Shown here piece by piece: positions 8,877 through 16,870 of a stretch of DNA of 64,000 bases. This DNA is from CAVOEB01 sp965249645. GTDB lineage: Bacteria; Pseudomonadota; Alphaproteobacteria; UBA828; JAPUJA01. Where the stretch lies: positions 1,054,001-1,118,000 of the forward strand of contig CBDFML010000012.1 of the NCBI GenBank assembly GCA_965249645.1. The letters run 5' to 3'. The position numbers and the translations under genes were made by a program. Below the pieces are notes generated by a model, which was given only the letters and a program-made list of their open reading frames with translations, was not told the DNA's origin and searched no databases. Position 1 is the stretch's first letter. Every line of letters starts with the position of its first letter.

Positions 8877-10175
8877 CTAGGCGCTGCTGCGCAGGGCTCC
8901 CTCGCCCGCCGGGAGCGGCTGGCGGCGCTCGCCAAACAATTGATCGAAGCGCGCCGCGTTCATGGGATCGAGGGCCACCTGCAACACCACCAGTTCGTCC
9001 TCGTTGCGGCGCTGCGCCACCTCGCCGTGGGCATAAAGCCACGCGATGGCCTTGCCCTCGGCGGCATTCAGGCAGACATCCTCGATCCGGCGGTCTTCAT
9101 GCAGGCGCCGCTCGATCAACGCGACCAGCTCGGCGCAGCCCTCCCCCGTCACTGCCGAGATTTCCTCCTGTTCGGGGTTGCGCGCCGTACGGCTGTGCAG
9201 CCGCAGCAGGTCCTCGCCATCGAGCCGGTCGACCTTGTTGAGCGCCTCGATCAGCCCGCCCTCGATGCGCTCGCCAAGGTCGAGATCGCGCAACACGCCG
9301 AGCACGTCGTCGCGTTGCATGGCGCTGTCGGGGTGCGAGATATCGCGCACATGGATCAAAAGATCGGCCTCGACCACCTCTTCGAGGGTAGCGCGAAACG
9401 CCGCAATCAGTTCGGTCGGAAGCTCCGAGACGAACCCGACTGTGTCGGACAGGATGACCTTGCGGCCCGAGGGCAGCGTCAAGCCGCGCATGGTTGGATC
9501 GAGGGTCGCAAACAGCTGGTCTTCGGCCACGATGGCCGCACCCGTGAGGCGATTGAACAAGGTGGATTTTCCGGCGTTGGTGTAGCCCACCAGCGCCACG
9601 ATTGGATAGGGCACCCGGCGTCGCGCGGTGCGATGCAAGCCGCGAGTGCGCGCAACCTGCTTCAGTTCGCGGCGAATGCGCGTGATGCGTTCCGCGATCT
9701 GGCGGCGGTCGGCCTCGATCTGGGATTCACCCGGCCCGCCCAGAAACCCGAAGCCGCCGCGTTGCCGCTCCAGATGGGTCCAGGACCGGACCAGCCGGCT
9801 CCGTTGATAACTGAGCGCGGCCAGCTCCACCTCCAGCCGGCCTTCCCGGGTCCGCGCCCGCGCACCGAAAATTTCCAGGATCAGCGCGGTCCGGTCGATC
9901 ACCTTGCACTGCCACGCCTTCTCAAGGTTCCTCTGCTGCACCGGCGAAAGCGACGCATCGACCACGGCCACGGCCACCTCGTCGGCCGCGATGCGCTCCG
10001 CAAGCTCGGCTACTTTTCCGGAGCCGAGAAGAGCGGCGGGACGCGCCGTCTTGAGCTGAACGATGTCGGTGGCCACGATCTTAAGGTGAATGGCACCCGC
10101 GAGGCCGACCGCCTCGTCGAGGCGCGCCTCGGGATCGCGCACCGGGGCGCCGCTTTTGAGAACAGGCAGGATCAC
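8877..10175 (-). CDS. hflX: GTPase HflX
   Basis: A 432-aa ribosome-associated GTPase that splits stalled or hibernating 70S ribosomes. The N-terminal HflX domain is recognisable (LLGSGKVAEL), followed by the linker GFGFLGGPGESQIE near 141-154. The G domain has G1 GYTNAGKST at 197-205, G3 DTVGF and G4 NKVD. The C-terminus ends PLPAGEGALRSSA. It lies downstream of hfq on the same strand, the usual hfq-hflX order. Its last 25 codons are duplicated at 4859-4935. The present 3' end may have been supplied by the incoming island, since the two copies differ in stop codon and third positions. Confidence 0.96.
   Translation of the reverse strand: MILPVLKSGAPVRDPEARLDEAVGLAGAIHLKIVATDIVQLKTARPAALLGSGKVAELAERIAADEVAVAVVDASLSPVQQRNLEKAWQCKVIDRTALILEIFGARARTREGRLEVELAALSYQRSRLVRSWTHLERQRGGFGFLGGPGESQIEADRRQIAERITRIRRELKQVARTRGLHRTARRRVPYPIVALVGYTNAGKSTLFNRLTGAAIVAEDQLFATLDPTMRGLTLPSGRKVILSDTVGFVSELPTELIAAFRATLEEVVEADLLIHVRDISHPDSAMQRDDVLGVLRDLDLGERIEGGLIEALNKVDRLDGEDLLRLHSRTARNPEQEEISAVTGEGCAELVALIERRLHEDRRIEDVCLNAAEGKAIAWLYAHGEVAQRRNEDELVVLQVALDPMNAARFDQLFGERRQPLPAGEGALRSSA
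8878..8954 (-). repeat. hflX 3' end, proximal copy of the 77-bp direct repeat
   Basis: This is the end of the intact hflX gene and matches 4859-4935 in the same orientation, 4,019 bases apart. The two copies bracket the IS and the nuclease/helicase pair, the arrangement left when an element enters a gene end and supplies a replacement end. The match stops abruptly past 8954. Confidence 0.85.
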
Positions 10176-10233
10176 GGCGCACCGCGCGCCGGGGAACTCG
10201 GAGCCCTGGCGCTCCGTCGGCGCGCGCCGGGCC

Positions 10234-10488
10234 TTAGTCAGCGTCCGCCTCGTCCTTGTTCGGATCGAAGAGCTGGATGGTCTGAGCCGGCATCACCGTC
10301 GAGATGGCGTGCTTGTAGACCAGCTGAACATGGGCGTCGCGACGCAAGAGCACCGAAAAATTGTCGAACCAGCTGATGATGCCTTGCAGCTTGACCCCGT
10401 TCACCAGAAATATTGTGACGGGAAGCTTGTTCTTGCGGACGTGATTGAGAAACACGTCCTGAACGTTTTGTGGTTTTTCTGTGGCCAT
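10234..10488 (-). CDS. hfq: RNA chaperone Hfq
   Basis: An 84-aa Sm-like protein that forms a hexamer and pairs small RNAs with mRNAs. The Sm1 region (VQDVFLNHVRKNKLPVTIF) and Sm2 region (VYKHAISTVMP, containing the family YKHAI box) are intact, as is the distal-face segment NGVKLQGIISWFDNF. The tail is short and acidic, as in alphaproteobacterial Hfq. It has its own likely promoter at 10514-10543 and leads into hflX 58 bases downstream. Confidence 0.98.
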   Translation of the reverse strand: MATEKPQNVQDVFLNHVRKNKLPVTIFLVNGVKLQGIISWFDNFSVLLRRDAHVQLVYKHAISTVMPAQTIQLFDPNKDEADAD

Positions 10489-10513
10489 CAGTCGAACCCC
10501 TATTTTACTTTGT

Positions 10514-10543
10514 TTTATATGTGTTTTCCTGGCCGACCATCAA
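10514..10543 (-). promoter_or_regulatory. Likely sigma-70 promoter of hfq-hflX
   Basis: On the minus strand TTGATG (10543-10538) is followed after 18 bases by TATAAA (10519-10514), about 25 bases before the hfq start. The surrounding DNA is AT-rich compared with the coding regions. Confidence 0.55.
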
Positions 10544-10571
10544 TGGCTGCTGTCGTCCAGGGGGTTTCGTA

Positions 10572-10597
10572 CAGGCGGCTGCGATATACGCCGCCTG
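10572..10597 (-). terminator. Hairpin between the HAD gene and hfq
   Basis: CAGGCGGC (10572-10579) and GCCGCCTG (10590-10597) form a perfect 8-bp stem with a 10-base loop. It lies past the HAD gene stop and before the hfq promoter, but no T-run follows, so it may only attenuate. Confidence 0.45.
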
Positions 10598-10652
10598 CTG
10601 ATAGTCAGTATAAGCCCAAAATTGCGTCGGGAAAGGTATCGCGCGGCGATTT

Positions 10653-11315
10653 TTACAACCCGGCGAAAAACGCCCGCACGGCATCGAGATCGGCAAACAG
10701 GCGGTCGGGCGGGCTCGGATAGTCGGGGTCGCCCGCCCCCACCACGATGCTGACGCACCCCGCGGTTTCGGCCAGCTCGATATCGATGCCCGCGTCGCCG
10801 ACATACCAAAGCTCGGACCCGAACCCGATTCCCGTGCCCTCGAGCACCGTGGCAAGCGTCATCGACGACGGCTTGTCCTCGGCGCAGTCCGTGGCACCGA
10901 TCAATCGGCCGAAATAGCCGTCCCAGCCGAGCGCGGTGGATTCGCGGCGCAGGAAATCGCCGTTCTTGTTGCTGATCACGCTCATATAGGCGCCGGAATC
11001 GCGGATCGCGTCGAGCAGGCCGGAGGCGCCCGGCAGCCCGACCGTGTAGTCGATGTGGACCCGGGCATAATTCTCGTAGAACAGGTCCGCCGCCTCCTGC
11101 CAGCGATCACCGAAATATTTCGGAAACGAGTTGCGCATGGAATGGCGCACATGCCGTTTGGTCTGCGCCATGTCCCAGGTCGGCAGGTCGAACGCGGTCA
11201 TGGTGGCGTTGATCGCCTCGTTGATCGCGCGCCACGAATCGACCAGCGTGCCGTCCCAGTCGAACACCACGGCGCGGGGACGGGCCATTTGCACAGTCTC
11301 GGCCGTAGCGCTCAT
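10653..11315 (-). CDS. HAD-superfamily hydrolase, phosphoglycolate-phosphatase-like
   Basis: A 220-aa phosphatase. Motif I is VVFDWDGTLVDSW with the nucleophile Asp and the acid/base Asp. The motif II region is YMSVISNKNGDFLR, motif III includes the Lys of AEDKPSS, and motif IV is LWYVGDAGIDIELA. A helical cap sits between motifs I and II. Its start codon overlaps the stop of the aminotransferase gene (ATGA), so the two are co-translated. The substrate could be phosphoglycolate or another small phosphate ester. Confidence 0.88.
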   Translation of the reverse strand: MSATAETVQMARPRAVVFDWDGTLVDSWRAINEAINATMTAFDLPTWDMAQTKRHVRHSMRNSFPKYFGDRWQEAADLFYENYARVHIDYTVGLPGASGLLDAIRDSGAYMSVISNKNGDFLRRESTALGWDGYFGRLIGATDCAEDKPSSMTLATVLEGTGIGFGSELWYVGDAGIDIELAETAGCVSIVVGAGDPDYPSPPDRLFADLDAVRAFFAGL

Positions 11316-12187
11316 TCGGCAGCCTCGGCCGGAGCGTCGTCTCCCGCCATGTGCCGGGCATAAAGCGCGCCGAGCTTGCGGCTGAGCGGGCCCGGCGTGC
11401 CGTCGCCCACTACCGCGTCGTCGATCTGCACCACGGGCAGAACGAACGACGTGGTGCTGGTCAGGAACGCTTCGCGTGCCGCCTTGGCCTCGTCGAGGCT
11501 GAACGGCGCCTCGAGCGCCTCCACTCCGGCCTCCGTCAGCAGGTCCATGACCGCCGCGCGGGTGATCCCGGGCAGGATTGCGCGGCTGAGCTGGCGGGTG
11601 CGCAAGCGCCCCTCGGCGTCGATGATCCAGGCGTTGGTCGAGCTGCCTTCGGTAACGCGACCCTCGGCGTCCACCTGCCAGGCCTCGAACGCGCCGGCCT
11701 CGTGCGCGGCCTGCTTGGCCAGCACGTTGGGCAGCAGCGAGATCGACTTGATGTCGCAGCGCGGCCAGCGCTGGTCGGGCACCGAGACGACCCGGACCCC
11801 CGCCTCCATCGCGCGCACGCTCGGCCCCGCCATGCGCCGTGCCGTGACCACCAGCGCCGGGCGGACCTTGTCGGGAAAGGCGTGGTCGCGGGGGGCGACG
11901 CCCCGGGTCACCTGAAGGTAGACGATGCCGTCGCGCACCCGGTTTTTCGCAATTACCTGACCCATGACCACGCTTAAGGGGCCGCGCGCCATGGGCATGG
12001 CGATCTCAAGTCCACCCAGCGAGCGTTCGAGCCGCTCGAGATGGCGCGCCTCGTCGACCAGGCGGCCCCGGCTCACATAGACCACCTCGTAGACCCCGTC
12101 GGCGAACTGGTAGCCGCGATCCTCGATATGCACGCAGGCGGCCCGGTGCGGCAGGTAGCGGCCGTTGACGTAAGCGATGCGCGACAT
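11312..12187 (-). CDS. dat: D-amino-acid transaminase (fold-type IV PLP enzyme)
   Basis: A 291-aa aminotransferase that interconverts D-amino acids and 2-oxo acids, useful for D-Glu/D-Ala supply to peptidoglycan. The PLP lysine sits in RCDIKSISLLPNVLAKQ, almost the textbook D-AAT motif. The segment GRVTEGSSTNAWII and the entry FADGVYEVVYV also fit. The start overlaps the trkA stop (TGATG) and the stop overlaps the HAD start, giving a coupled trkA-dat-HAD string. A branched-chain aminotransferase of the same fold is less likely given the K-x-I-S-L-L-P motif. Confidence 0.9.
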   Translation of the reverse strand: MSRIAYVNGRYLPHRAACVHIEDRGYQFADGVYEVVYVSRGRLVDEARHLERLERSLGGLEIAMPMARGPLSVVMGQVIAKNRVRDGIVYLQVTRGVAPRDHAFPDKVRPALVVTARRMAGPSVRAMEAGVRVVSVPDQRWPRCDIKSISLLPNVLAKQAAHEAGAFEAWQVDAEGRVTEGSSTNAWIIDAEGRLRTRQLSRAILPGITRAAVMDLLTEAGVEALEAPFSLDEAKAAREAFLTSTTSFVLPVVQIDDAVVGDGTPGPLSRKLGALYARHMAGDDAPAEAAE

Positions 12188-13560
12188 CAGAAAAATTCCA
12201 GGCGAACCGAAAACATGCTCTCGAGCTTCTTGACCGCCTTCGCTTCGGCGAACACCACCAGCCGGTCCTTCGGCCGGATGACGCTGCTCCCGCGCGGGAT
12301 CTCTACCTCGCCGTCGTGAATGATGGCGCCGATGACGATGCCCTCGGGCAGCTTGATCTCGTTGAGCGGGCGCCCGACCAGGGGCGAGGTTTCAAGGGCC
12401 TCGGCCTCGATCATTTCGGCTGCCCCGTCGCGCACAGAATGGACCGAGTGAATGCGGCCGCGCCGGACATATTGCAGGATCGTCGAAACCGTCGATTCCT
12501 GCGGGCTGACCACGACGTCGATCCCGAGCGTCGTCAGCAAGGGCCAGTAGGCGTTGTTGTTGACCAGGGTGAAGCTCTTCGCGCAGCCGTAACGCTTGGC
12601 CAGCAACGAAACCAGGATGTTGGTCTCGTCGTCGGCGGTCACCGCGATGATTGCTTCGCTGAGCGAGACGTTCGCTTCACCGAGAATTTCGCGTTCGAGC
12701 GCGTCGCCGTGCAATACGACGGCGCGGCTCAGCCGGTCGGCGAGATACGCGGCCTGCTCTCCGCCGTACTCGATGATCTTGAGGCTCAGGCCCGAATAGT
12801 TGGCTTCCAGGTCCTGGGCGAGGAACAAGCCGATATGGCCGCCGCCCACGATGATCATCCGTCGCGCCGCGGCCTCTTCGTGGCCGAACGCCGCCACGGC
12901 GCGCGTCACGCGATCGGCCTTGGCTACGAAATAGACATCGTCGCCGGCAAACAGCTGATCGTCGCCGTGGGGCACGCTCAGCCGGCCATCGCGCACGACG
13001 CCGACGATCATGATGTCGAGGTCGGGAAACAGCTCGGTGAGCTGGCGCAGCGGCGTGTTGATGACCGGACAGTCGTCGTTGCAGTGGACCCCGATGAGGC
13101 GGACCTTGCCGTCGCCGCAGGGCACCATGTCGATCGTGCCCGGCACCTCGAGGCGGCGCTCGATAGCGCGGGCGACCTCGATTTCCGGTGAGATCACCAC
13201 GTCGATCGGCATGTTGTCGCGGGTAAACAGGTCCGCCCAGGCGGGCTCGAGATAGGCCTGCTCGCGGATCCGGGCGATTTTGGTCGGGACGTCGAAGATC
13301 GAATGGGCGATCTGGCAGGCGACCATGTTGACCTCGTCGGCGAAGGTCACCGCGATGACCATGTCGGCGTCCTTCGCACCCGCCGCCTCGAGCATGTCGG
13401 GGCGCGAGGCGTGGCCGACCATGGCCTTGACGTCGAGGGAATCGCCGATCTTCTGGATCAGCTCGGCGTCCTGGTCGATGATCGTGACGTCGTTCTCGGT
13501 CGAGAGATGCCGTGCGATCGCCGAGCCGACCCGGCCCGCACCGCAGATGATGACTTTCAT
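12187..13560 (-). CDS. trkA: Trk system potassium-uptake protein TrkA
   Basis: A 457-aa cytosolic gating subunit for Trk K+ channels. It has two RCK units, each with an NAD-binding site: MKVIICGAGRVGSAIARHL at the N-terminus and RMIIVGGGHIGLFLAQDL near the middle, each followed by a TrkA-C segment. A GAGGG ribosome-binding site precedes the ATG. In related genomes it follows ntrX; here it follows the Fis-like gene after only 37 bases. Confidence 0.97.
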   Translation of the reverse strand: MKVIICGAGRVGSAIARHLSTENDVTIIDQDAELIQKIGDSLDVKAMVGHASRPDMLEAAGAKDADMVIAVTFADEVNMVACQIAHSIFDVPTKIARIREQAYLEPAWADLFTRDNMPIDVVISPEIEVARAIERRLEVPGTIDMVPCGDGKVRLIGVHCNDDCPVINTPLRQLTELFPDLDIMIVGVVRDGRLSVPHGDDQLFAGDDVYFVAKADRVTRAVAAFGHEEAAARRMIIVGGGHIGLFLAQDLEANYSGLSLKIIEYGGEQAAYLADRLSRAVVLHGDALEREILGEANVSLSEAIIAVTADDETNILVSLLAKRYGCAKSFTLVNNNAYWPLLTTLGIDVVVSPQESTVSTILQYVRRGRIHSVHSVRDGAAEMIEAEALETSPLVGRPLNEIKLPEGIVIGAIIHDGEVEIPRGSSVIRPKDRLVVFAEAKAVKKLESMFSVRLEFF

Positions 13561-13597
13561 CGCTTATCCCTCGCCTTTTTGTGCGACCGAGCGCGGC

Positions 13598-13885
13598 TCA
13601 GCCCTGGCTGTGCGGATGGCGCGGCAGGGCGATATCGAGTTCGCGGATTTTCTTGCGCAGGGTGTTGCGGTTCAAGCCCAGCACAGCCGCCGCCCGGAGC
13701 TGGTTGCCGCCGGTCGCCTCCAGGGTTCGCTCGATCAGCGGACGCTCGACCTCGCGCATCACCCGGCGGTAGAGCCCGCGCGCCGGGAGGCTGCCCTCGT
13801 GGGCTGCGAAATAGTGGTTGAGCTGCTTCTCGACGGAATGGCCCAGGCTGTCTTCGCCTGACCCGGCGTTTTTGTTCCGCGCCAT
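13598..13885 (-). CDS. Stand-alone Fis-family DNA-binding protein (NtrC C-terminal-like)
   Basis: A 95-aa protein resembling E. coli Fis over most of its length: LGHSVEKQLNHYFA, GLYRRVMREVERPL and the helix-turn-helix GNQLRAAAVLGLNRNTLRKK near residues 60-79. The same segment forms the end of NtrC, but there is no receiver or AAA+ domain. Its ATG overlaps the dusB stop (TAATG), so translation is coupled. In enterics fis is also the gene after dusB; in most alphaproteobacteria this place is held by ntrB-ntrC-ntrY-ntrX. It is probably a nucleoid or enhancer-binding protein. Whether it is a functional Fis or an NtrC leftover is open; the intact start and coupling favour a working gene. Confidence 0.85.
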   Translation of the reverse strand: MARNKNAGSGEDSLGHSVEKQLNHYFAAHEGSLPARGLYRRVMREVERPLIERTLEATGGNQLRAAAVLGLNRNTLRKKIRELDIALPRHPHSQG

Positions 13886-14880
13886 TACGCCGCCGCCCGT
13901 TCCATCAGCGGGTCGTAGAAGGCGCGCAAGGCTGCGCGCACCTCGCCGCCCCGGCCCAACCGGTTGACACGGTTGCGGAACTCGTTGGAGCCCGGCAGGC
14001 CGCGCGAATACCAGGCGATATGCTTGCGCGCCACGCGGGTGCCGATGTCTTCGCCGTAGTGGGAAAGCAAAGCGTCGAAATGGGCCGCCACCGTTGCGTA
14101 CTGCTCCGCCAGAGGCGGCTCGGGCAGGCGCGTTCCCGTACGCAGCCAGTGGATGACCTGGCGCAGGAACCAGGGCCGGCCGTAGCAGCCCCGCCCGATC
14201 ATCACGCCGTCCGCGCCCGAGCGGGCAATCAATTCCACCGCGTCCGCCAGGCTGGTCACGTCGCCATTGCCGATCACCGGGATCGAGACCGCCTGCTTGA
14301 CGGTGCGGATGAAATCCCAGTCCGCCCGGCCGCGATAAAGCTGACAGCGGGTCCGGCCGTGCACCGACACCATCTGGATACCCGCCTCCTCGGCCACCTT
14401 GGCGAGCCGCGGCGCGTTGCGGTTGGCGTCGTCCCAGCCGGTGCGCATCTTCAGCGTGACAGGCAGTTCGACGGCCTCGACCACCGCTTCGAGGATTCGT
14501 CCGGCGTGGGCCTCGTCGCGCATCAGGGCCGATCCCGCCTCGCCGTTGACCACCTTCTTGACCGGGCAGCCCATGTTGATGTCGATGATCGCCGCCCCCC
14601 GGTCGGCGTTGAGTTTCGCCGCCTCGGCCATGACCGCGGGTTCGCAGCCGGCGAGCTGCACCGCCATGGGGAATTCCTCGGCGCAGTTCGTCGCCATCTT
14701 CATGGAGCGCCGGGACTGGTGGATCATTGCCTGGCTCGCGATCATCTCCGAGATCACCAATCCCGCACCCAGCCCCTTGACCAGGCGGCGGAACGGCATG
14801 TCGGTCACACCCGACATGGGAGCCAGAAACACCGGCTCGGCGAGTTCGAGAGAGCCGATGCGGATCGGCGTCAAAGCCAT
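13885..14880 (-). CDS. dusB: tRNA-dihydrouridine synthase DusB
   Basis: A 331-aa FMN enzyme that reduces uridine in tRNA. The catalytic cysteine lies in DINMGCPVKKV. The family signature VFLAPMSGVTDMPFR is at the N-terminus, SVHGRTRCQLY mid-protein and IGRGCYGRPWF later. It is first in the minus-strand run dusB, Fis-like gene, trkA, dat, HAD. In alphaproteobacteria this gene, also called nifR3, normally precedes ntrB. Confidence 0.96.
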   Translation of the reverse strand: MALTPIRIGSLELAEPVFLAPMSGVTDMPFRRLVKGLGAGLVISEMIASQAMIHQSRRSMKMATNCAEEFPMAVQLAGCEPAVMAEAAKLNADRGAAIIDINMGCPVKKVVNGEAGSALMRDEAHAGRILEAVVEAVELPVTLKMRTGWDDANRNAPRLAKVAEEAGIQMVSVHGRTRCQLYRGRADWDFIRTVKQAVSIPVIGNGDVTSLADAVELIARSGADGVMIGRGCYGRPWFLRQVIHWLRTGTRLPEPPLAEQYATVAAHFDALLSHYGEDIGTRVARKHIAWYSRGLPGSNEFRNRVNRLGRGGEVRAALRAFYDPLMERAAA

Positions 14881-15020
14881 TTTTACCCACTATAAAAAAG
14901 GGCCGCCCGCCCGCGCGAGCCGGTCCGGCTGACTAAAAATTAGGCAGTAAAATTTCCGCCAGACTATAGGAGCCGAACGGGCCGGACGCAACCGAGGCGA
15001 ACAAGCATCGATCCAAATGA

Positions 15021-15037
15021 ATTGTTACCGGAACAAT
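15021..15037 (-). terminator. Weak hairpin after the cupin gene
   Basis: ATTGTT and AACAAT pair around a 5-base loop, 20 bases past the cupin stop. There is no clear T-run. The rest of 14881-15057 shows no gene. Confidence 0.3.
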
Positions 15038-15057
15038 AGAGTTCAAGCAATTGATAT

Positions 15058-15411
15058 TTATGGGTTTTCCCCGCCTTCCGGACCGTAGAATACGACCCAC
15101 AGGGCGAGATCGTCGGAAAAATCCACGAACCGGTGCACCACGTTGGCCGGCACGAACAGCAGATCGCCGGGCCCGAAGGCTTTGCGATCGTCGCCATTGA
15201 CGAAGGTCCCGCGCCCGCGCATGACCACATAGACCTCGTCCTGCTCGTGGGGTTCCTGGGGATCTTCGCCGCGCGGCGCGTAGACGCCGAGCAGCAGGCT
15301 GGCGTAGGTCAGCGGCGCGGGAACCCAGCCCCTTTCCGCCGCCCCGGGCATCTGCGCCATCATCTCATCGAGGGAATACAGCCAGTCCGCCGGGGGTTGT
15401 TTGTCTGCCAT
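15058..15411 (-). CDS. Small cupin-domain protein
   Basis: A 117-aa single-domain cupin. Metal-ligand motif 1 is visible as HEQDEVYVVMRGRGTFV and motif 2 as PGDLLFVPANVVHRFV. GGAGG precedes the ATG. Such proteins are mostly small isomerases, dioxygenases or binding domains, so no reaction can be named. It lies next to another small gene reading the same way and is not part of the dusB operon. Confidence 0.8.
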   Translation of the reverse strand: MADKQPPADWLYSLDEMMAQMPGAAERGWVPAPLTYASLLLGVYAPRGEDPQEPHEQDEVYVVMRGRGTFVNGDDRKAFGPGDLLFVPANVVHRFVDFSDDLALWVVFYGPEGGENP

Positions 15412-15468
15412 CGTCGGGCCTCCAGATTCAGTCCCTTTACAACGCTTCAGCTTAGCGCACCGCGCTGG

Positions 15469-15852
15469 TCACGTAACCTGCAGGTCGTAACGCTCGATCA
15501 CACGGGGAGCGACAACGCCGGCATGAAGTGCCAGCAGGACGAGCCGGGCATCGAGGCTCTCGCCCGCCTCGAGCGCCGCCTCCATACGGGTTTCGACGGC
15601 CCCGGTGCGTTGGGGATCGTTGGCCTCGACAAAATGCGCCGGCCCCAACATGCAATAGGCGAGCAATTCGGCGGCGTAGGCACAGGTCTTCGGCGAAGGC
15701 GTCTCGCCGCCGCGCTCGTCCTTGAGCAGCTTGAGCAGCGTAAGTTTCACCGCATCGGGCGCCAGGCCGGGATGCAGGCCCGCGGCGCGGAGTGCGAAAT
15801 CGAGGCGCTGCACCTCGCGCGAGCGACCGAACAGGGTAAACAGGTTCAGCAT
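15469..15852 (-). CDS. Conserved-looking hypothetical protein, 127 aa
   Basis: I do not recognise this family. The protein is soluble and helical in appearance, with an N-terminus MLNLFTLFGRSREVQRLDFA and a central stretch YAAELLAYCMLGPAHF. No signal peptide, transmembrane helix or metal motif is evident. Its codon pattern fits the host and it is the only sensible frame here. It is divergent from the GFA-family gene; the shared upstream region (15853-16050) contains a small CGGCGG/CCGCCG hairpin and presumably both promoters. Confidence 0.6.
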   Translation of the reverse strand: MLNLFTLFGRSREVQRLDFALRAAGLHPGLAPDAVKLTLLKLLKDERGGETPSPKTCAYAAELLAYCMLGPAHFVEANDPQRTGAVETRMEAALEAGESLDARLVLLALHAGVVAPRVIERYDLQVT

Positions 15853-16050
15853 GGGTGGCGCCTCCGGACGAGGTCGGGCGCGGCGGCGAAAACCGCCGCA
15901 GACGCTCCTGTTTAGGCCGCCCGGTAGGGTTCCGTCAAACCGCGCGACAATCGGGCATCCGGGGGATTGAATTTACGCGCCACCGAGGGCACAGTTGCAG
16001 CCAACGAGGCCGCGCGAGAGGCGGGCGGCCGAGCAGGGAGATTATAGACC

Positions 16051-16464
16051 ATGGCCGACTTCGAAGTGACCGGCGGCTGCCAGTGCGGCAGCGTCAGCTA
16101 CCGTATCGACGCCCCGGCGAGCGACACCCATCACTGCCATTGCGGCATCTGCCGCAAGCTGCAGGGCGCGATTTTCGTGACCTTGTCGACCTATCCGAAA
16201 GCGAACTTCCACCTGGAGAAGGGTGGCGACAATCTGTCGTCGTTCGACAGTTCGGAAGGCGTGCACCGCATGTTCTGCAAAACCTGCGGCAGCCACCTGT
16301 TCATCGACATCGACCCGATGCCCGAGATCGTGATGGTCCAGACCGGCAACCTCGACGGCGGCGCGGAGCCCTCGCCGGATATCGGCGCGAGCATCTATCA
16401 CGGCTACGTCGATTCGAAGGTGCCGTGGTTCGAAATCAAGGACGACCTGCCTCAACAACCGTAG
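16051..16464 (+). CDS. GFA/CENP-V-type zinc-binding protein
   Basis: A 137-aa protein with the zinc-cysteine pattern of the glutathione-dependent formaldehyde-activating (GFA) fold: GGCQCGSVSY, then HCHCGICRK, then CKTCGSHLF. Members range from true S-hydroxymethylglutathione synthases to unassigned proteins. A role in handling formaldehyde released by the nearby demethylating enzymes is possible but not shown. A terminator-like hairpin follows immediately. Confidence 0.85.
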   Translation: MADFEVTGGCQCGSVSYRIDAPASDTHHCHCGICRKLQGAIFVTLSTYPKANFHLEKGGDNLSSFDSSEGVHRMFCKTCGSHLFIDIDPMPEIVMVQTGNLDGGAEPSPDIGASIYHGYVDSKVPWFEIKDDLPQQP

Positions 16465-16477
16465 GCTCGACTGCCCG

Positions 16478-16502
16478 GCCCGCCGGCCCAGATCCGGCGG
16501 GC
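16478..16502 (+). terminator. Terminator after the GFA-family gene
   Basis: GCCCGCCGG (16478-16486) and CCGGCGGGC (16494-16502) form a perfect 9-bp stem with a 7-base loop. A TTTTT run follows after 8 bases. Confidence 0.6.
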
Positions 16503-16561
16503 AACCAGGTTTTTCCGGCCCCGTATTGCGCGCCCGTCAGATGCCGGGCCGACGTCACGAC

Positions 16562-16575
16562 TTGGCCTAGATCAA
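16562..16575 (+). promoter_or_regulatory. FNR/Anr-like box
   Basis: TTGGCCTAGATCAA matches the FNR-type consensus TTGAT-N4-ATCAA at 8 of 10 fixed positions, with a perfect right half. It lies 109 bases before the 48-aa membrane-protein gene, suggesting oxygen control. It could be chance. Confidence 0.4.
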
Positions 16576-16683
16576 ACCCCTTGCTCCGCAAATCCGGCAG
16601 ATTTGGCGGGCCGCGTTCCCGTGTCCTTGGGCCGCAGGGATGCGGCGTGACGATTAAGTCGTCAACGAGCGGGAGTTGCAGTC

Positions 16684-16830
16684 ATGACGTGGGAATCAGG
16701 TTTACCGCTTTTGGTCATCCTGGCGACCGTCGTCGTTGGGTGCTTGCTTTATTTATCGGCGCGCAAGCTGGTCTTCGATCCGCGCCGGGACGACCATATG
16801 GACGACGGAGCGGCGCACGGCCATAGCTGA
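16684..16830 (+). CDS. Small single-span membrane protein, 48 aa
   Basis: A short gene starting MTWESGLPLLVILATV, with one transmembrane helix (about residues 7-25, LPLLVILATVVVGCLLYL) and a charged, His- and Asp-rich tail (DPRRDDHMDDGAAHGHS). A GGGAG ribosome-binding site lies about 9 bases upstream. It converges with the dimethylglycine-dehydrogenase-like gene. Size and layout recall small accessory subunits of respiratory complexes, and the FNR-like box upstream would fit, but no family can be named. Confidence 0.55.
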   Translation: MTWESGLPLLVILATVVVGCLLYLSARKLVFDPRRDDHMDDGAAHGHS

Positions 16831-16870
16831 GCGCCGGTCGTGCGACGGAGGCGCCGCGCAACCGCAAGCC

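Noticed and set aside
4774..8960. Prophage
   Set aside because: No structural, lysis or replication phage genes are present; only a possible integrase remnant and a defence pair.
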